This document shows, piece after piece, positions 22,601 to 37,600 of a stretch of 64,000 nucleotides of DNA. The notes beneath the pieces were generated by a model, which saw only the letters and a program-made list of their open reading frames with translations, did no database searches and was not told the DNA's origin. This stretch comes from Holothuria scabra (Eukaryota > Echinodermata > Holothuroidea > Aspidochirotida > Holothuriidae). Each line of letters opens with the position of its first letter. Position 1 is the first letter of the stretch. The position numbers were made by a program, and so were the translations under genes. Location: the NCBI GenBank assembly GCA_037179385.1, contig CM074188.1, forward strand, positions 18,555,318-18,619,317. Reading direction: 5' to 3'.

Positions 22601-25600
22601 TTCATACTCACCGACCATTCAGTTTTAAGCAGAACTGTTCCATTTTCTGAGCTTTGAAACCCATAAAAATCAGAAAGTTCTCATCTTTTTAAGTACTGAA
22701 ATATATTAATATTGAAATGATCAGTAAAATTGCAAAAGAAACAGTTGAAAAAAAAAATGGTTTTAATTGGCATTTGCCAAAGTGATTTCCACATATATTA
22801 TGAACATTTAGAGAGGAAAAGATGCTGGACCTCCCTCCCCTCGTTTAGATGAGCAATTATTTATTCACAGTACACCTTATGTGCACAATGTGGATCATCT
22901 GCAACATGTTCCATTTACTTAGAAGACAATGTTGGCAGCAGTGTAGTTTGCTTGGTATTTTTCTTTTTTCTTTTTACATCGTGTTATCATTATGTCTTAA
23001 TATTGTTTGTTGCACAACACTTGTTTTGAGGTTTAAGGGTACAGTATCAATGAAGTTTTTTTACACTGTAGTTATATCTCTTTGTTACCAAATATTCTAA
23101 TTGTAGGTAGGAAAGCATATCACACAGAAGCACACCATAAGAGAAAATTTCGGAAAGCATCCCATTGTTATGACGGCCACAACAGTTAGCTCAATGGAAA
23201 ACACTGTGCATGAGTAGCATTTTATTTCTTAAGGTCTAAAAAATATTGGTTCTATTTTTAACTGTAGGTCACCTGGTTGGAAGGCCACTCATTGGCTCAG
23301 ACAGTCTTCACAAACTTGTACACACATAATCCAGCTTTGATAGAGGACCGGATCCTGAGGGCGCTCACACTGGCTGTTCTAAAAATGGTGGACAGTATTA
23401 AAGACAAGGTCATTAAAGGTGCAGTCTTTGAAGAGGTAAGTTTATTAGACTTATAGATATAGTGGAAAATTCTCCACATTTGAAAAAAAATTAGAAATCT
23501 TTGTCAGACTGTTTGGGAAAGGAAGTCAAGGTTAAGTTTCAGTTTTCAAGTTTTCAAGCTTAAGTTTTTGTCTTGAGGTTTATAAAATATTTTTTGCACA
23601 ATATGTATCTTTCATTGAAACTAGAATGTACCACAGGAAGTACGTTCACATCATTGGTGATGAAAATCTCTAAAACCCCTTCAAATAATTCTTTCAGTGT
23701 TACAACTAGGACAACTCATGTTGCAAAAAAATGGATATTCAAAGAATTGCAGTCAACCCAAGCTGAATTTTTTTACCCTGGTGTCCCAATTCAGGAGTAG
23801 CCTGCATTGCTCCTCTGTGGCTGCAGCCCCTCAGAGCCTGCCGCTGATGGTCAGAAATTCCTTTCAATGAGCCCAAAAGTTGATCGTCTTAATATTCATG
23901 AGGGTTCACCACAATTGGTCTATTCCTGAGGTAGGCAGTGCTCAACGACCAAATGTTTGCAATGCTATGTTGAACACAAAGACGTTTAAGCCAAACAAAA
24001 ACATAGGCTTATTATGTCCCTTAAAGCTTTTAATTTAGATGGAAGTCTTGATCATGGACAGCATCTTTCAAACAATAAAAACTTTCATCAAAGAGTTGAT
24101 TTAAAGACAGTAATCTTTTGTCGAAAAGTATTGAACTATCTTTTCCCATGGCTGTGTGATCGATTGTTCTTTATTAACTGCTGTACTGTGTGTCTGTGTA
24201 TGCTTGCACCGTACCACACAATACCAGTGTCGAATAACATCTACCAGCATGACACTGTACAGTTGTACAATGGTACAAGTGCTTGCCTATTAAATAAACA
24301 TTAACAGCCTTGCTTCAACCAATCCACGTAGAGTTATGTTAATGAAGTTTCTGTAGGATTTCTGTGCAATTTGAAATGATTTTGGTTCCAACGCTGGTGG
24401 ACGTTGATTTTTCGTAGCAATGAGCTGAGCGAAAAGACTTCGTCCACTCTGCAAGCTTATTCATGAGTAGCTCTTTGAGATCATGTGATTACATTTTTGT
24501 ACCTGAAATGTTTAATAACTGCAGAAAAAAACCCTATGATTTTCTTTTGAGTATTCTACATTTATGTTTTAAATATCATAAAAAGTGGATTTTTCATGTT
24601 TAATAATAGTTTCAAAAACCCTTGAGGTGATTACTCATTCCCTTGAAAAATGTAGTTGATGGCTGTAATTTAATTGTTGAAATAATTAGCATGGTTTAAA
24701 TTCTCTTTTGTCACTTTGAAATAGTTTTGACGGTATGTTTTAGTATTTAAAAACCATTTCCACTTTGATCTCTCTTTTGTTTGTTCATATTAGTAATAGT
24801 TCCCAATTTCTAGTGGCCCATTACAGTCATGTGACTATGTATTATCTTGAATTAAACTCATGGTAATGGAATAATGTACTCATCTTTAGCTACTCTATTT
24901 TACTCTGGGTTAAACTGATGTAATAGTCCACAATTTTTTCTGGTCTATTACAGTCATGGGACTATGTATTATCTTGTGATAAACTAATGGTAATGATGGA
25001 ATAATGCACTCATCTTAAGCTATTAACTCTGGGTTATACTGATTTAATGTTGTTATTTTCAAAGCAGACCTCACTTCTTTTTCATCTTTAAAATGAAAGT
25101 ATTGTTGTGTATGAATCAACATGGTTAAACAACTCTTACCTGTGCATAAGAACTGAATAAATTTAAAGGCATATTCTGGTGGCTTTTAATTAAGGTCTTG
25201 CAAGGAAGACAAAAATATTCCAGACCATGTCCACAAAACCCTGTCTCAGTAACTGTTTCATAACTCACTTTTATAAAAGCCTCCACTTCTAAACAAAACC
25301 ACAGAATGTAATGTAATGTGTGCTCATTGTGTCATATTTATTTTTAAAAAAAATTGAATGCCTTGTTTATCCTTGAAATATCATGGTGTTGGAATCTTTG
25401 AATATCTTTTACTTTAGATCTAGCATTACCCTACATCATACATAGGGTATATCAAAATTATGAATACATTGAATGCAATGTTAAATAAATGTGCAGCAAT
25501 AACATCACAAACTTCCCATAATGCACAAAACCCCAAGAAAAAATTGCATTACTTTAAAAATGAGTATCTTCGTTATGATATTGTAACGCTCAGGCGGCCT

Positions 25601-28600
25601 CTGGCCAAGGTCGTGCGGAGTGTTTGAGGAGCGCAGGCGGATCCGTTTTGTAACCTGGGGAGCGACTCTCCCGGTTAATCCCTTGGCTTAGGGATTCCTT
25701 TAGTTACGGTAGTAATAGTAGGATTAGCCACGTGCTGCATAGCCCATTGTTTGCCGCTATGCAGATGATCCGCAGTCACATATGTCATGTTAATTTTCAT
25801 TACGTAATATCAGGTCGTACGATCGTAAATTCATTCATGTGGGATGGGTGCAAATACTTTCGAGTCATGATTAATTGAGGGCTTAAAATGTATTTCGTTC
25901 TCCATGGGATTATTAGAGTTTGGGAAAGCTGTACCCTTTTTGTAGTAATTTCAAGTCAAAGAGACCTATTGGGTAGTATGTGCATATTAGATCCCCTATA
26001 TAAGAATGTTCTCGAAGGGGACAGGACACACCTTAATTTAGTTTAACAGCAGCAAGGTCTTGGATAGTCTCGGTATCTAGGCAGGCTTATATGCCCTGAA
26101 GCCAGAGCCAGTTGAAACAAGCCTCTGAAGCTATATTTAATTTCACCGTTTTTTTGTTGCTTCTCACCGTACTTTCATCATTTGTCTTTCCATCACTTTT
26201 TGGCATATTTGAGAGGCGATTAAGTTATTCTACTTGGGACGAAGAAGTCCTTTTACATTTATTTGGATTATCAGTTACGGAAATACACCGTTTTATACAG
26301 CACCGATTTAACTTCTACTTGGATTATTTTCGTCGACTCTTCATGACTTCCTGTTTTCCGTTAACTCCTGGCCAGTTATAATACAACACCTTAGGCCAAG
26401 AATCCCACCTTGCAGGCTTAGACGCTACCCTAGAAGCAATCACAACCCCCAAAATCGTTACAATATGTTATTGAGATGCAGTTTTTTACCTCCTGAGAGA
26501 GAGAATTTTTCTGCATATTTGGAAGTCAATGAACTTTATCTTCAGAAAATGCTGGTAATGCTTCCACTGAATACACTCACACCTGTGTCTTCATGCATCG
26601 CTTGATTGTACCCTAGATTAAACGTTATCCTGTGCCTATGGCATGGTCAGTCTTTGTTTAGCCTTTGATTGACATTGTTTGGTATTCATCAGGTAATTTC
26701 TTACTCATATGACTTTTATCTGAAAGACAATCAGGTTGCCCAGGAATAAGTGATCGACTAAAAATTTTCCATTTTTGTTAGCAATATTTTCCCTTTCTCT
26801 TGTAATATCAGGAAGACTTTCAGACAATGATCTATGGATTCAAACTTGCTACTGATGTAACAGATCTAAGAGTTGGGGGAATGTTAAAAGAGGCAGAGGA
26901 AGAAGTGACTAGAAAAGTGAAGGTGAGGCACACAGAGCTCTTTATCAAATCATTGATACATAAATGCACATGACAGGCTTTGGCCTTCTTTGTAAATTGA
27001 CAGAACATTGTGTCAAAATTGTTGATGTGGGAGCTTCAGCAGAATTTAATGTATAAATATTTGAAAGGCATTGCTAACATGTCAATTTGGGTAGATGTTA
27101 CCTACTAGAAAAACTTGTCATAGGGACATTTCATGATTAAGCCAAAATTTTGAGTAAGTATACACCATCTGATCTATATAACCTAACAGCACTTTAATAA
27201 CAAAGTTTGAAAGTCAAAAGAAACGGGTTGAATAGAACGTCCAGAAGATGAATGCCTAAAGTTTGTGGGTTAGTTAGTTTTTAGTGAGATGGAATTTTAT
27301 GATACATCAACATGAATGTGTTAAATATTGTCAGCTAGATAAAAAGGCAAAGTTCATATGTGGTTTCGAACATGGATCAAGTTCAGGTTTTACTTCAAAT
27401 ATGATGCAAATAGGATCATGTGTCCTCCCTTTTAGCCATCTATTACAACAGTGTGGATTACATGGTCATATTCTACAATCCCAACCTACAAGGGGGCCCA
27501 ATGCTGATGGGATCACATATTAAATCATATTATCTCTTTCTTTCAGGGAACCCGTGTCAGATCTGGGGAAAAGAGAAGTACAGAAGTTGAACGGGAGGTA
27601 AATTGATAGAATTTAATTCCTGAATTTTATTTCAAAAGTCTAAGTCTTAAATGCTAGTGGACTCATTCATGTTCACAAACAAGTGGCCTCATAGATGCTT
27701 GACAACAGAGTTGATGAGTTGCTCTTCCATTTTTGTGACAATGAATTGTGGGTTCTGATTCCTCTATATTCTGTGTACAATCATGATGAGATTACTGCAT
27801 GCCCAAAACCTAACATGTATATGTTCTATGCCAACCAGTGAAGTAATTGTAAATCCAAACACCTGATGTTCTAATGAAATCTAAGAGAAGAAAAGTATCA
27901 TACTTCAAAATACATGAAGGTTGCTATCAACCCAATCCAATACTTTCTGTTCACTGCCATTTTTCATATTGATGATAAAAATAACCTTTTGCGATGTTAG
28001 TGTTGTTTCATTACCTATCCATCCTGGTTTCTAATTTCAGCATGAACTGGCAGTAGCCCTGCAGGCAAGGATCAAATTTGTCAGGTTATTCTATATGGCT
28101 CTGTTGGCTTTTGGTAAAAAAGAGGTAAGTTGTAGTGAAAACATTTCTATTGGAAGAAGGAAGTGTTTCTCATTTAAGATGTGTTTGAGAATGTTGAAGA
28201 ATTTAATGAAAACACATGTAAAGACCAGTATACACAAGCAACAGTTTAAAAACATTCATTTGCAACAAGCCCAAAACATGCTTGTTTTAAGCCCTGTGTA
28301 CATTTTTACCATAAGAAAATATCCTTGATTTTGCCTAGTGAAATTGTGGTGAGTCTTTTTGCCCTTTTGTAATTCTTCAGGTTAAAGCAGGGGTTGAAGA
28401 AGCAAAAAGGTTGATTCAACAGGCTAGAGATCTACTGCCCGTCCTCAAAAAATCAATTCGACTAGGAATCCAGCCTGAGTCACAGACCAATGAATCATCT
28501 CATCCTAAAGCACCAGGTAACCATAGTAACCATAACAGCAGACATTTTCCCTGTGATAAATTGAAGAATTAGATGTTCCTTAAATTCATGCAGAATTTTT

Positions 28601-31600
28601 GCAATGTAGTAGTTGTCCTTCAAAACACTGAAACTAAGTTAGTAGTAGAGATCTCATTATAGAAACAGTAAATAGTTTCAAAACTTGCAAAAACACCATT
28701 TTCAAGATGGAAAGTTATTCCATTCTTTGATGCCTAAAAGAAAATAAAGTATCTAAGTAGCATGCTTGAAGACTTATGTGACAAGTTGTAAAACAAAAAT
28801 TTGTTATCATGAATTATATATGCACGAAAGAACCTGTCACCTTTATTGCTGGTTCAGGGGGGTTGGCAACAAATAGTATTGAATATTTAGTAGAACTCAC
28901 AAGGTCCAGTTCAAAATGGAGCACCAAAACTCTGTGCCTTTGCTACCTACAAAAGATATACCACAATCCCCCTTTGAGTTGTGACCCTAGGTTTAGGAAA
29001 AAAACACTAGGAAAAGATTAAAAAGAAATGAAGGATGATTCCCTTTTCAAGTTAGTCCAAAAAAAAAATCAACTTTGTGTAAACTTTCTTTCCAAAACTA
29101 TAATTTTCTCTTTGAGATTATTTATTTTTCATCAACAGATTTTCCTTTGTTGATGGGTTTTGAACCTCTAGTAAATCAACGTCTCTTGCCTCCTACCTTT
29201 CCTCGTTATGCCAAAATTGTTGGAAGAGAACCAGCCGTTGAATACTTAGAAGCATTTATGATGAGGCTATTGACTGTTTGTGATGTTATACATGTATCTG
29301 GTTTCCATTCCATCATAGTAAGTTTGAAAGCAACCTCTAGTTTCTGCCTTCTCTGTTGTTTTATGCTCATTATAGGTTAGGCCAAATGTGACTGTTTTGG
29401 CTTGTAGTTTGTTCTATTGCCTAAGGCATCGGACCTGCAATCCAAGAGTTGCTGGTTCGAGTCCTGCTGGGTTCATTTTGTTTTATCCTGGGCAAAAAGT
29501 TTCGTCCATGTTGCTTCTCTTCACCCAGGAGTTTGGTGGTTTCGACTTTTTTGTCAATTGTGAGAATATTTTACATTTTGTTGATAAATGTTGGATGAAT
29601 TATTTTCAATGTTAAATTATGCATAATTTCTTTTGTAGAATTGTAGATTTTACTGCTTCCTGTAGAATTCATAATATTTACCTCTTTTGTGGTAAATTTG
29701 CAATTTAAGAAGGTATCAAAACCTTCTCTGAAGCGGAACATTTCATTTTTCCATAGGATTTTGTTAGTCAGTTTAGTCGGAAGTGTCCCTGTGTCCTGTC
29801 ACGGTCCATCTTGCAACTTGTCATCCTTCCTCACAACAACAAGAAAATCTGTGGTTCAGAGTTAGTCCAAGATACCCTCCGAGAAGCTGTGAGGTCATTT
29901 GTTCTTCCTCCTGCTGTAGCAGCTCGTAGCCCTTTATACAACAACTCATCGGTGAAAGAAATGGTGGATACCTTACTTCTCCATGCTGTTAGAGTAAGTG
30001 GTAAAATGTTTTCTTTTTGTTTGAAACCCTCTCAATGGATCTCTCATTAATCCAGTGTTTACAAATCAAATGAAGTCATAATGTTTCGTAAAAACTTTTT
30101 AAGGTCTTGGTGCAAATTGCTATCAGTGGATATTAAGCAAGTTTGATCTTGTGGTTCTACTGGTAGTATTTACATATGCTGTGTTTTTTTTTTTAATTGA
30201 ATAGATAATGTTCTTTGCCTTAAAGCACTTGCTTTAAATATGCATCAAAATCTGTGAGCATTTCAGTGAGATCTGTGTATGTTGATCTGCACGGTAAATT
30301 AAATTCTAGTGGGAATGCAAATCCCATTTTCGCTCAAGATCAAGACACACCAAGCTTGATCAACATTGGTGACTTGTCAGGCTTGCAAATTGTGTTTATA
30401 AACTGCAGCATTTTGATCTACCATGTTCACTGAAATATGGACCAGACTGCACTCACTCACTTCCTCAAACATGCACATAGCCGATCACTTCAATTTTTAT
30501 TTTGAAAGATACAAATCTGAAGTATTGTGGTGACAGTGTTCCAATTATGAATTTTTGTCACTTTCTAAACTTATTTATTCAAAACATGAGGGTTGATTCA
30601 AAGATGATGTATGCAAAAAAACTTTATTCCTATGGAACAGCTCTTGGGACTCTTTATTTGTAGGGCCATTTGAGTCATAAGTGTATATTGAGATAAGACC
30701 AATAAGGTCACATCTTAAAGCAAAAAAGAATAGGGATATGTTTGTTTGAAAAAGAAAAAAATTTTCAGAGTGACCTTGACCTTGTTAGGTCATAATATCA
30801 TATAGGCATGCAGCCCAAACATTTTTGTTTCAACACAAGGTAAAGAATGGGTCAAAAATTTTGGGTGACTTACCACTGACTCTGCAGCCAAGAAATAGAG
30901 CGTGGATAGTGGACTAGTTTAAAAGTATAAAGTAAGAGGAGAGGGTTTGAGAAGGACACTGATTGCAATTAATTGCAAGGAGCATTTTAAAGGCTTAATG
31001 GCATGTGGGATCATTTAGTGATTAATTTCTGCAGAATCAGACCCCTAGAACTAGGGCTGCCACGATATTGCGATATCGCGATATCGTCGATACAGTTTTG
31101 CCCCGACGATATCGACCAATGTTTTGTCAAGATGTGATATCGCAACAAATCAAATAAATGACTGACCCACTGTGAAATCCCCCCTTTTTTTATTGTCTTA
31201 AGTCAGTAACCTGAAATGATCATAATTTATGACATCACAAAAAATGAAAAACTGCACTTAACCCACCACAAGAAAACATGATATAAAATCGGAAGCTGTT
31301 TCAAAATGCATACAATGAATATTGTAACAGCTCACATACGTTCCAGACTTGTGAAGAGTTCTTCTGTACAATCAATATTGCTACATGCACGCATAATCAA
31401 TCTCCCCTCACTTTTGGTATGTCAGTAGTGGCTGCATGCAATAAACAACTTTTTTGCTAATTCCTTGGCGCTGATGGAAAATGTTAAGACTTAATGCGCC
31501 ATATCGCGATATCGTCGCGGAAATACTGACGATATCGATAAATGAAAAATGGTTATGGTGGCAGCCCTACCTAGAACCAAGTACATTTATATTCCAGTGC

Positions 31601-34600
31601 AATGCATTAGAGATTTGTGAATGAATCTTAATGCATGCTATTTCCTGTAATACAATGTTTTTTTTTCCCTATTTCGTTTAGCCAATGAGTAATTTTCTGC
31701 AAACATTTGGACACAACAGAGCTAGACAGCGAGACAAACTTGGTCAACTTATGGAAGAGATTGCAAATTTACAGGATGAGGTAAGAAGGGTCTTCAACGA
31801 TAGACTACTCAAAGAATTACGACATCATATGCTTCAATTCTAGTATTTTAGAAAATAAGATTTAAATATCAGGGTAAGTCACAAAACAGAACTTTGAACA
31901 AGCCAACATATGTGCAATCTTGATCAAATTTTGACATGAAGTTGTGTGTCTTTTCAATGAGGTTTCTAAACAGAATAAGTTTATACAAAACAGTTACTTA
32001 CAATGAGGTACTTGCAAAATATGTATTTAGTTAGTTCAATGGAGTTATATAACCTACTTTCCAGTCAATTGGTTCAATTGGAGTTGGCCACAGCCTTTTT
32101 TTCCAGTTGTGGCTCACTGGCTTGTTTTCCCTGCTCCATTATTTATACTGAGCACCAAGCACAATGGCAAAAGATTTAATAGATTGCCCATTTGTATAGT
32201 CCCTGTACATGTTTTGAAGAACAGTTGTGATATAGCTGTAACTGTTCATATGATATTCTTTTGCTATACATTAATTTCACTTATGTCACAAGCCCTGCCC
32301 CTTTTGCCAGGTGACAACGACTGTAGTAAGTAAAGCTAGCTGAGAAGTGCTGATAAAATTGCCTACTGAGGACTGCAGAATTTTAGCTGGCAGTGAGTGT
32401 GTTTAACCAATTATTAGTCACATGAAAACATTATATAATAATATTTTTCATGTCAACAATCGCAAACTGATATTTTTTACAAGTACTGATTGCGGTTATC
32501 ACATATAGAATAGGAATGCAGACATCAGATGTGCTGACTGAATAAATATCTTACTAGCATTAATATCAGATAATGGATATCTGAGATATATGAATACCTT
32601 ACAATACTTTTATTAAAGCAATGAAATACTGCAGTGGACCCGTAAAGTTGTTAAGATGTATGGACCAAAAGCAAAATATACAGCTCATCATTTCCCTTCT
32701 TTTGCAAAAACAGATAAAAATATTTATTTTCATTTGAAGGCTGAAAAAGTGGATGCAAACCTTCATGGACTGATGATTATTAACGAACCAAGACGGCAAT
32801 TCAAGGCCTGTTTCGGTAGTTGGGTGATGTTCCATACGCTCAGAGCAATGATGGCATACATCTTGTTGGGATTTGAACTGGAACTCTATGCTGTCCATGA
32901 GTACCACTATATTTACTGGTAGGTGAATAGCACAGTGCCCTCTCTGATAGGCAGTCATACTTTCAGACTAATGGTGTGTTTCCTAAGGGTCCCAATAAAA
33001 TGAAAATGGGGTCTACATATTTATATAAGTTCCATTTTTGTCACCAGAGAATTTAAAATAATTCTGCTAGAAAATTTTATTTTAAGAGGTATTTAGTTAA
33101 ATAAGACAATTTCATGTGGCGTCTTACGATTGAATTTGCCTGGCACTGAAGGGCAAAACACGCACACGGTAAGAGTATTTACAGCAGAGGCACGCAGTAT
33201 TCGCATAGAAACTACTGTGACATATACCCCATGTGTTGCAATTACTCTGACTGTGCATGTTGATAAAATAGATGCTTGCCCATCAAGTGACATCAGTGAA
33301 TTGCCTTATAGGCACAAACGTATTCCACATTGCAGCCAAGCTGTTTAGTAGTTCTTGTCTGTAATGATTACCTCACAGGGAACATAACACCTATATTTTT
33401 TCTTTTCAGGTATTTGGCAGATTTCTTGTTAGCCTGGTATATCTCAACTCTTACCAGAGCTGACAGTATGCTACAGGAACATGAGGCAGCATACTTAGAC
33501 ACAGCAGGTAAAGGGAGAAGCAACAAGAAAAAAAGCAAGAAGAAGAAAGCTAGACCCCTGGAGGTGGAGCTACTTCTGAGCCAGGGTTTACAAACCCTCT
33601 GTCTTGGCTATTACAAGGTCAGCTTGGTCATGTGATCATGGAGTATTTTAAACAATATCTAATGACAGCTTTAAATGTATTGTATTTAGTAGGAGATAAT
33701 GTTCAGAAATATAATTGGAATCACACAGAAACTTGAAACACTTCCCCTTCCAACTGAAACCTTCCCTAGAGGGAAGGTCTCAGTTGTCATATTACAATAA
33801 ATGTGCTTTTTGATTCCTTGCCGAAGGCAGGCAAGGAATCTATGCAATGGTGATGTAGTGTGTGTGTGTGTGTGTATGTGTGTGTGTGTGTGTGTGATGC
33901 CTGCTTGTAAACAGGATATCTTAAGAAGGGTAACCCCCAGGGATCTCAAACTTGGCATGTAGATTGTCCACATTGAGTAGATGGTCCCTACTTTTTGGTA
34001 GAGGTCAAAGGTCATTTGGGGTCACCAGAGGTCAAATTGTAACTACCTTGGAAGTTGCTTGTAAACACGATATTTCCAGAAAGAAAAATGTGAGCGATCT
34101 CATACTTACCATGCTGATTATTCATATTGAGTAGATGGTCCCTATTGTTTTTGATGGAGGTCAAAGGTCATTTGGAGTCACCAGAGGTAAAAAGGTCAAA
34201 ACCTTGTAAACACTCATACCTGCCAACTTTTACGATTTTGGCGTAATTATTACGATTTTTTTATACCCGACTACGAATTCCGAATTACAGCGCCCAAATT
34301 ACGATTTTTCATTTTCCCGATCCCGGAAGTACAGTCTTCAAATGTAAACATGCAATGTGGAAAGCTCCTGCATACACCAACTAGTGGTAATACACTCAGC
34401 GCTGCATGCACTGCCGTATACTGCCTCGCAGTGTGTTAAGTTGGCTTCTGTGTGTGTTATGCAATACCATGCTGCGTCTGTGTGTATGTACGGATACAGC
34501 ACACATGCTCTATATAGCATGCATGCAGCACGCAATACGGCTGCACGGTATGTAACACGGTGACATGTAATTGCACTTCTGGTGCAGTGCAGTGGTTTGT

Positions 34601-37600
34601 ATCGCATCCTTTGGCTGGCTGTACTGTGCATATGTCAATGACGTGTTAATAGTTATGCTTCGTAGCGCTCTCTGTTGATGGTAAACATCGTTCTTTTTTG
34701 AGATTCTTACCAGTGAATATTCTTTAAAATTCAAACCTCAATTTACTGTACGAACAGCCTAACTGCTCCACGTTTGGAAACATCGATTCCGGTTAGCGAA
34801 ACTTGGAATGTTTCTCAGTGAGGCCTAACGTTAGTCTTCTGTATGTGACCGTGAAGTAATGCACGATGTATTTCATTGAACTTTAAGCTACTATTGTAGT
34901 ATCTGAGTGTAGGCTAGGCCTATACAGTATGCCTTAGCGTAACGGGAGATTCCTGGTACAGGCTAGCTGACTGGCATATAATTATATCGATGCAATTGAC
35001 AGAGTGAGGATTCCATTTCAATGATAGGCCTCAGCACTCTCTGGTTTGTTGGAATATGTGTCAAACTATGAAGAATAGTATCACTAGACCCAAACACCCA
35101 GCCATTTTGTAGGTAGTCCTAAATGTAATGTATTCAAATCTTGTACCAAATGTTGCACCATTTTGCGTCTAGCCTGTCGTACAAAGGCAAAAATTTTTCA
35201 GAGGGGAGGGGGACACCCCCTCCCCTTAGACCCCTCCCCCGGGCTGGCGATCACCAGATGTATCTTCATTACTATTTTTCTTTGGAAAAAGTTGGCAGGT
35301 ATGAACACTGTATCTCAAAAGAAGGGTAGATGTGAGGGATCTCATACATAGCATGTGGATTGCCCATAGTAGATGATCACTATTATTTTGGTGCAGGTCA
35401 AAGGTCATTTGGGGTCATCAGAGATAAAAAGCTCAAAAATTTGTAAACACCATATGTCAAGAAAGGTAACTGCCAGGAATCTCATAATTACCAAGTGGAT
35501 TCTCCATATTGAGTAGATGACCCCTATTGTTTTTATTGGATGTCAAAGGTCATTTGGAGTCATCAGAGTTCAAAACATCTAAACCTTGCAAACACTACAT
35601 CTCAAAAGAGTATATAACTGTTGAAGTTAATATCCATGAGTGGATAGGGTGAAAGGGTAAGAATAATTTGGCATGGGTAATGTAATAGGCATAGGTATAT
35701 AATTTTTTTGGAACAGTTTATTAACTTCACTATGTAAATTCTTTAGTGAGGTAATTTTGAAAATGTATTTGCAAAGTACTGAGGCAAACTTATAGGAAGA
35801 AGATCTTAGGTGCACAAAAAGGCACATCACATGGTAGTTACTGTACAGTATGTTGATTCTGGCATGAAATTGTGCCCTGTTATTACATTAAGTTCCAAGT
35901 ATTAATACATGAAAAAGTGGGCAGAGCATAATATAAAAATCTTAAAAGGAAAAATCTGTTCATCAGGCTGACATACATGCTTCAGTACTCATGGGTATGC
36001 TGATTTTGCAGCCACAAGTAAATAGATTTTCATGAAACTGATTTTCCACTGTTGAATGAAAGTTCCTAGCAGAGTGTGGAACATGTGAGTTTAAACAGTA
36101 TGTATAAGGGTGATTTAGGGACATAGTCTGAAAATATTAGAAGATGCTTCTATGCCCACTAAGTAGATGACTGATGTGGAACTTCATAAGTGTAAACTTT
36201 GAACAGAGATTACTCCATGTGATGCACAAGAATCTCTTTTATAACATACTTACATTGCTTTTTCAATAACCTTAAAGAAAACATGAAGAAAACATTAAAT
36301 TTAGTGGGAAAAATTGCTAATATTTGGCATACCTTGTGCCTACTGTCCTCATGAGGACATGTGCATGCAAGCATGCATGAATTGGAAATGGGAATTGATT
36401 AATTAGATATACCACAGTTAATTAGTTTTACAAAAAAGAACCTAATTTATACTGATCATTTGGTATCAAATAACCTTCAGCACACATGAACTGTCATTGC
36501 CTAATAGAGTGAATCAAATTGTGACTGACCCATTTTTTGCCATTTGGTCACAGTTATCTGGCATAATTTTTACAGTAGATTGCCAGTTATCCCCACAGTG
36601 TCCTGAAGGATTACCTCATACAAACATACAGCTCAATTGACTTAAGCTTTTTACTATATAAGTGGTGTTAATTGACTCTTATAAACCCTCTGAAGAAAGC
36701 TTATTTTTATCTCAGTGCATACCAACCATGACAGCCCATTGTTTGTATATACTTCTATTTCCTACCATTCCCTGCAGGAATTCAGTACTCTATTTGTGGT
36801 CAAAATGTCAGACCTACATAAAAGTCACACCTCTGCTAAATCAAGCATAAAATGACTGTCCACATTAACTTGTCTCATTTGACCACAAATAAAAGTTGTT
36901 TGCCTAGCCATTGTCTGGAGATGGAGAAGTTCATGTACACTTGATCAAGTTTCTAAACTGAAAGTCATCTTAGAAATACTGTAGCTTGACACCCTTCAGA
37001 AATAGTGCCCTTTACATAGAAGCTGGTGGAATTGAACAAATAGTGTGTTTGTATTAGGATTTTTGTTGAACACAACTTTAAACATCGGTATCAATCTAGA
37101 TTGGCCCGCTTCTGCTTTACAGTTTCAATATGCTCTACAGTTATTATTTATCACTTAGTTTCATTCTAGAATTTGTTTTAAATTTTTGATAGCATAAAAT
37201 GTATCAGCATAATACTTGCCTCATCTCTGCATATTTCTGGATAACCGCACCAAAAAAGTAAACCCTGTATGAAGGATTATAGTTTTGTCAAATATCATCA
37301 CAGAGTGGGAAGTTTTGTCTCACATTTCATTTTTATCCATGTCACTATCTCCCCCCCAAAAAAAAAGAAAAAAAAAAAGAAAAAAGTGTATCATTAAGCT
37401 TAATGCATAGAACCATTGCTTCAAGATGACCTATAATGACACTTTTCAAAAGTATTAAGATTTTTTTTTGCATTGCTGCTGTCATTTAAAAGTAGTTCAG
37501 GTAATAAGAGCAAGCATAATGTTGTATATTGTGTATCAAACAAGGAAAACTTGTACTGTGTGTTATGCTGTACCTACATTATAAGTAGACAAAAGGCAAA

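Noticed and set aside
26112..26381. 89-residue hydrophobic frame with an apparent signal-like start.
   Set aside because: It lies inside the probable solo LTR, where no protein is expected, and no family resemblance is visible.
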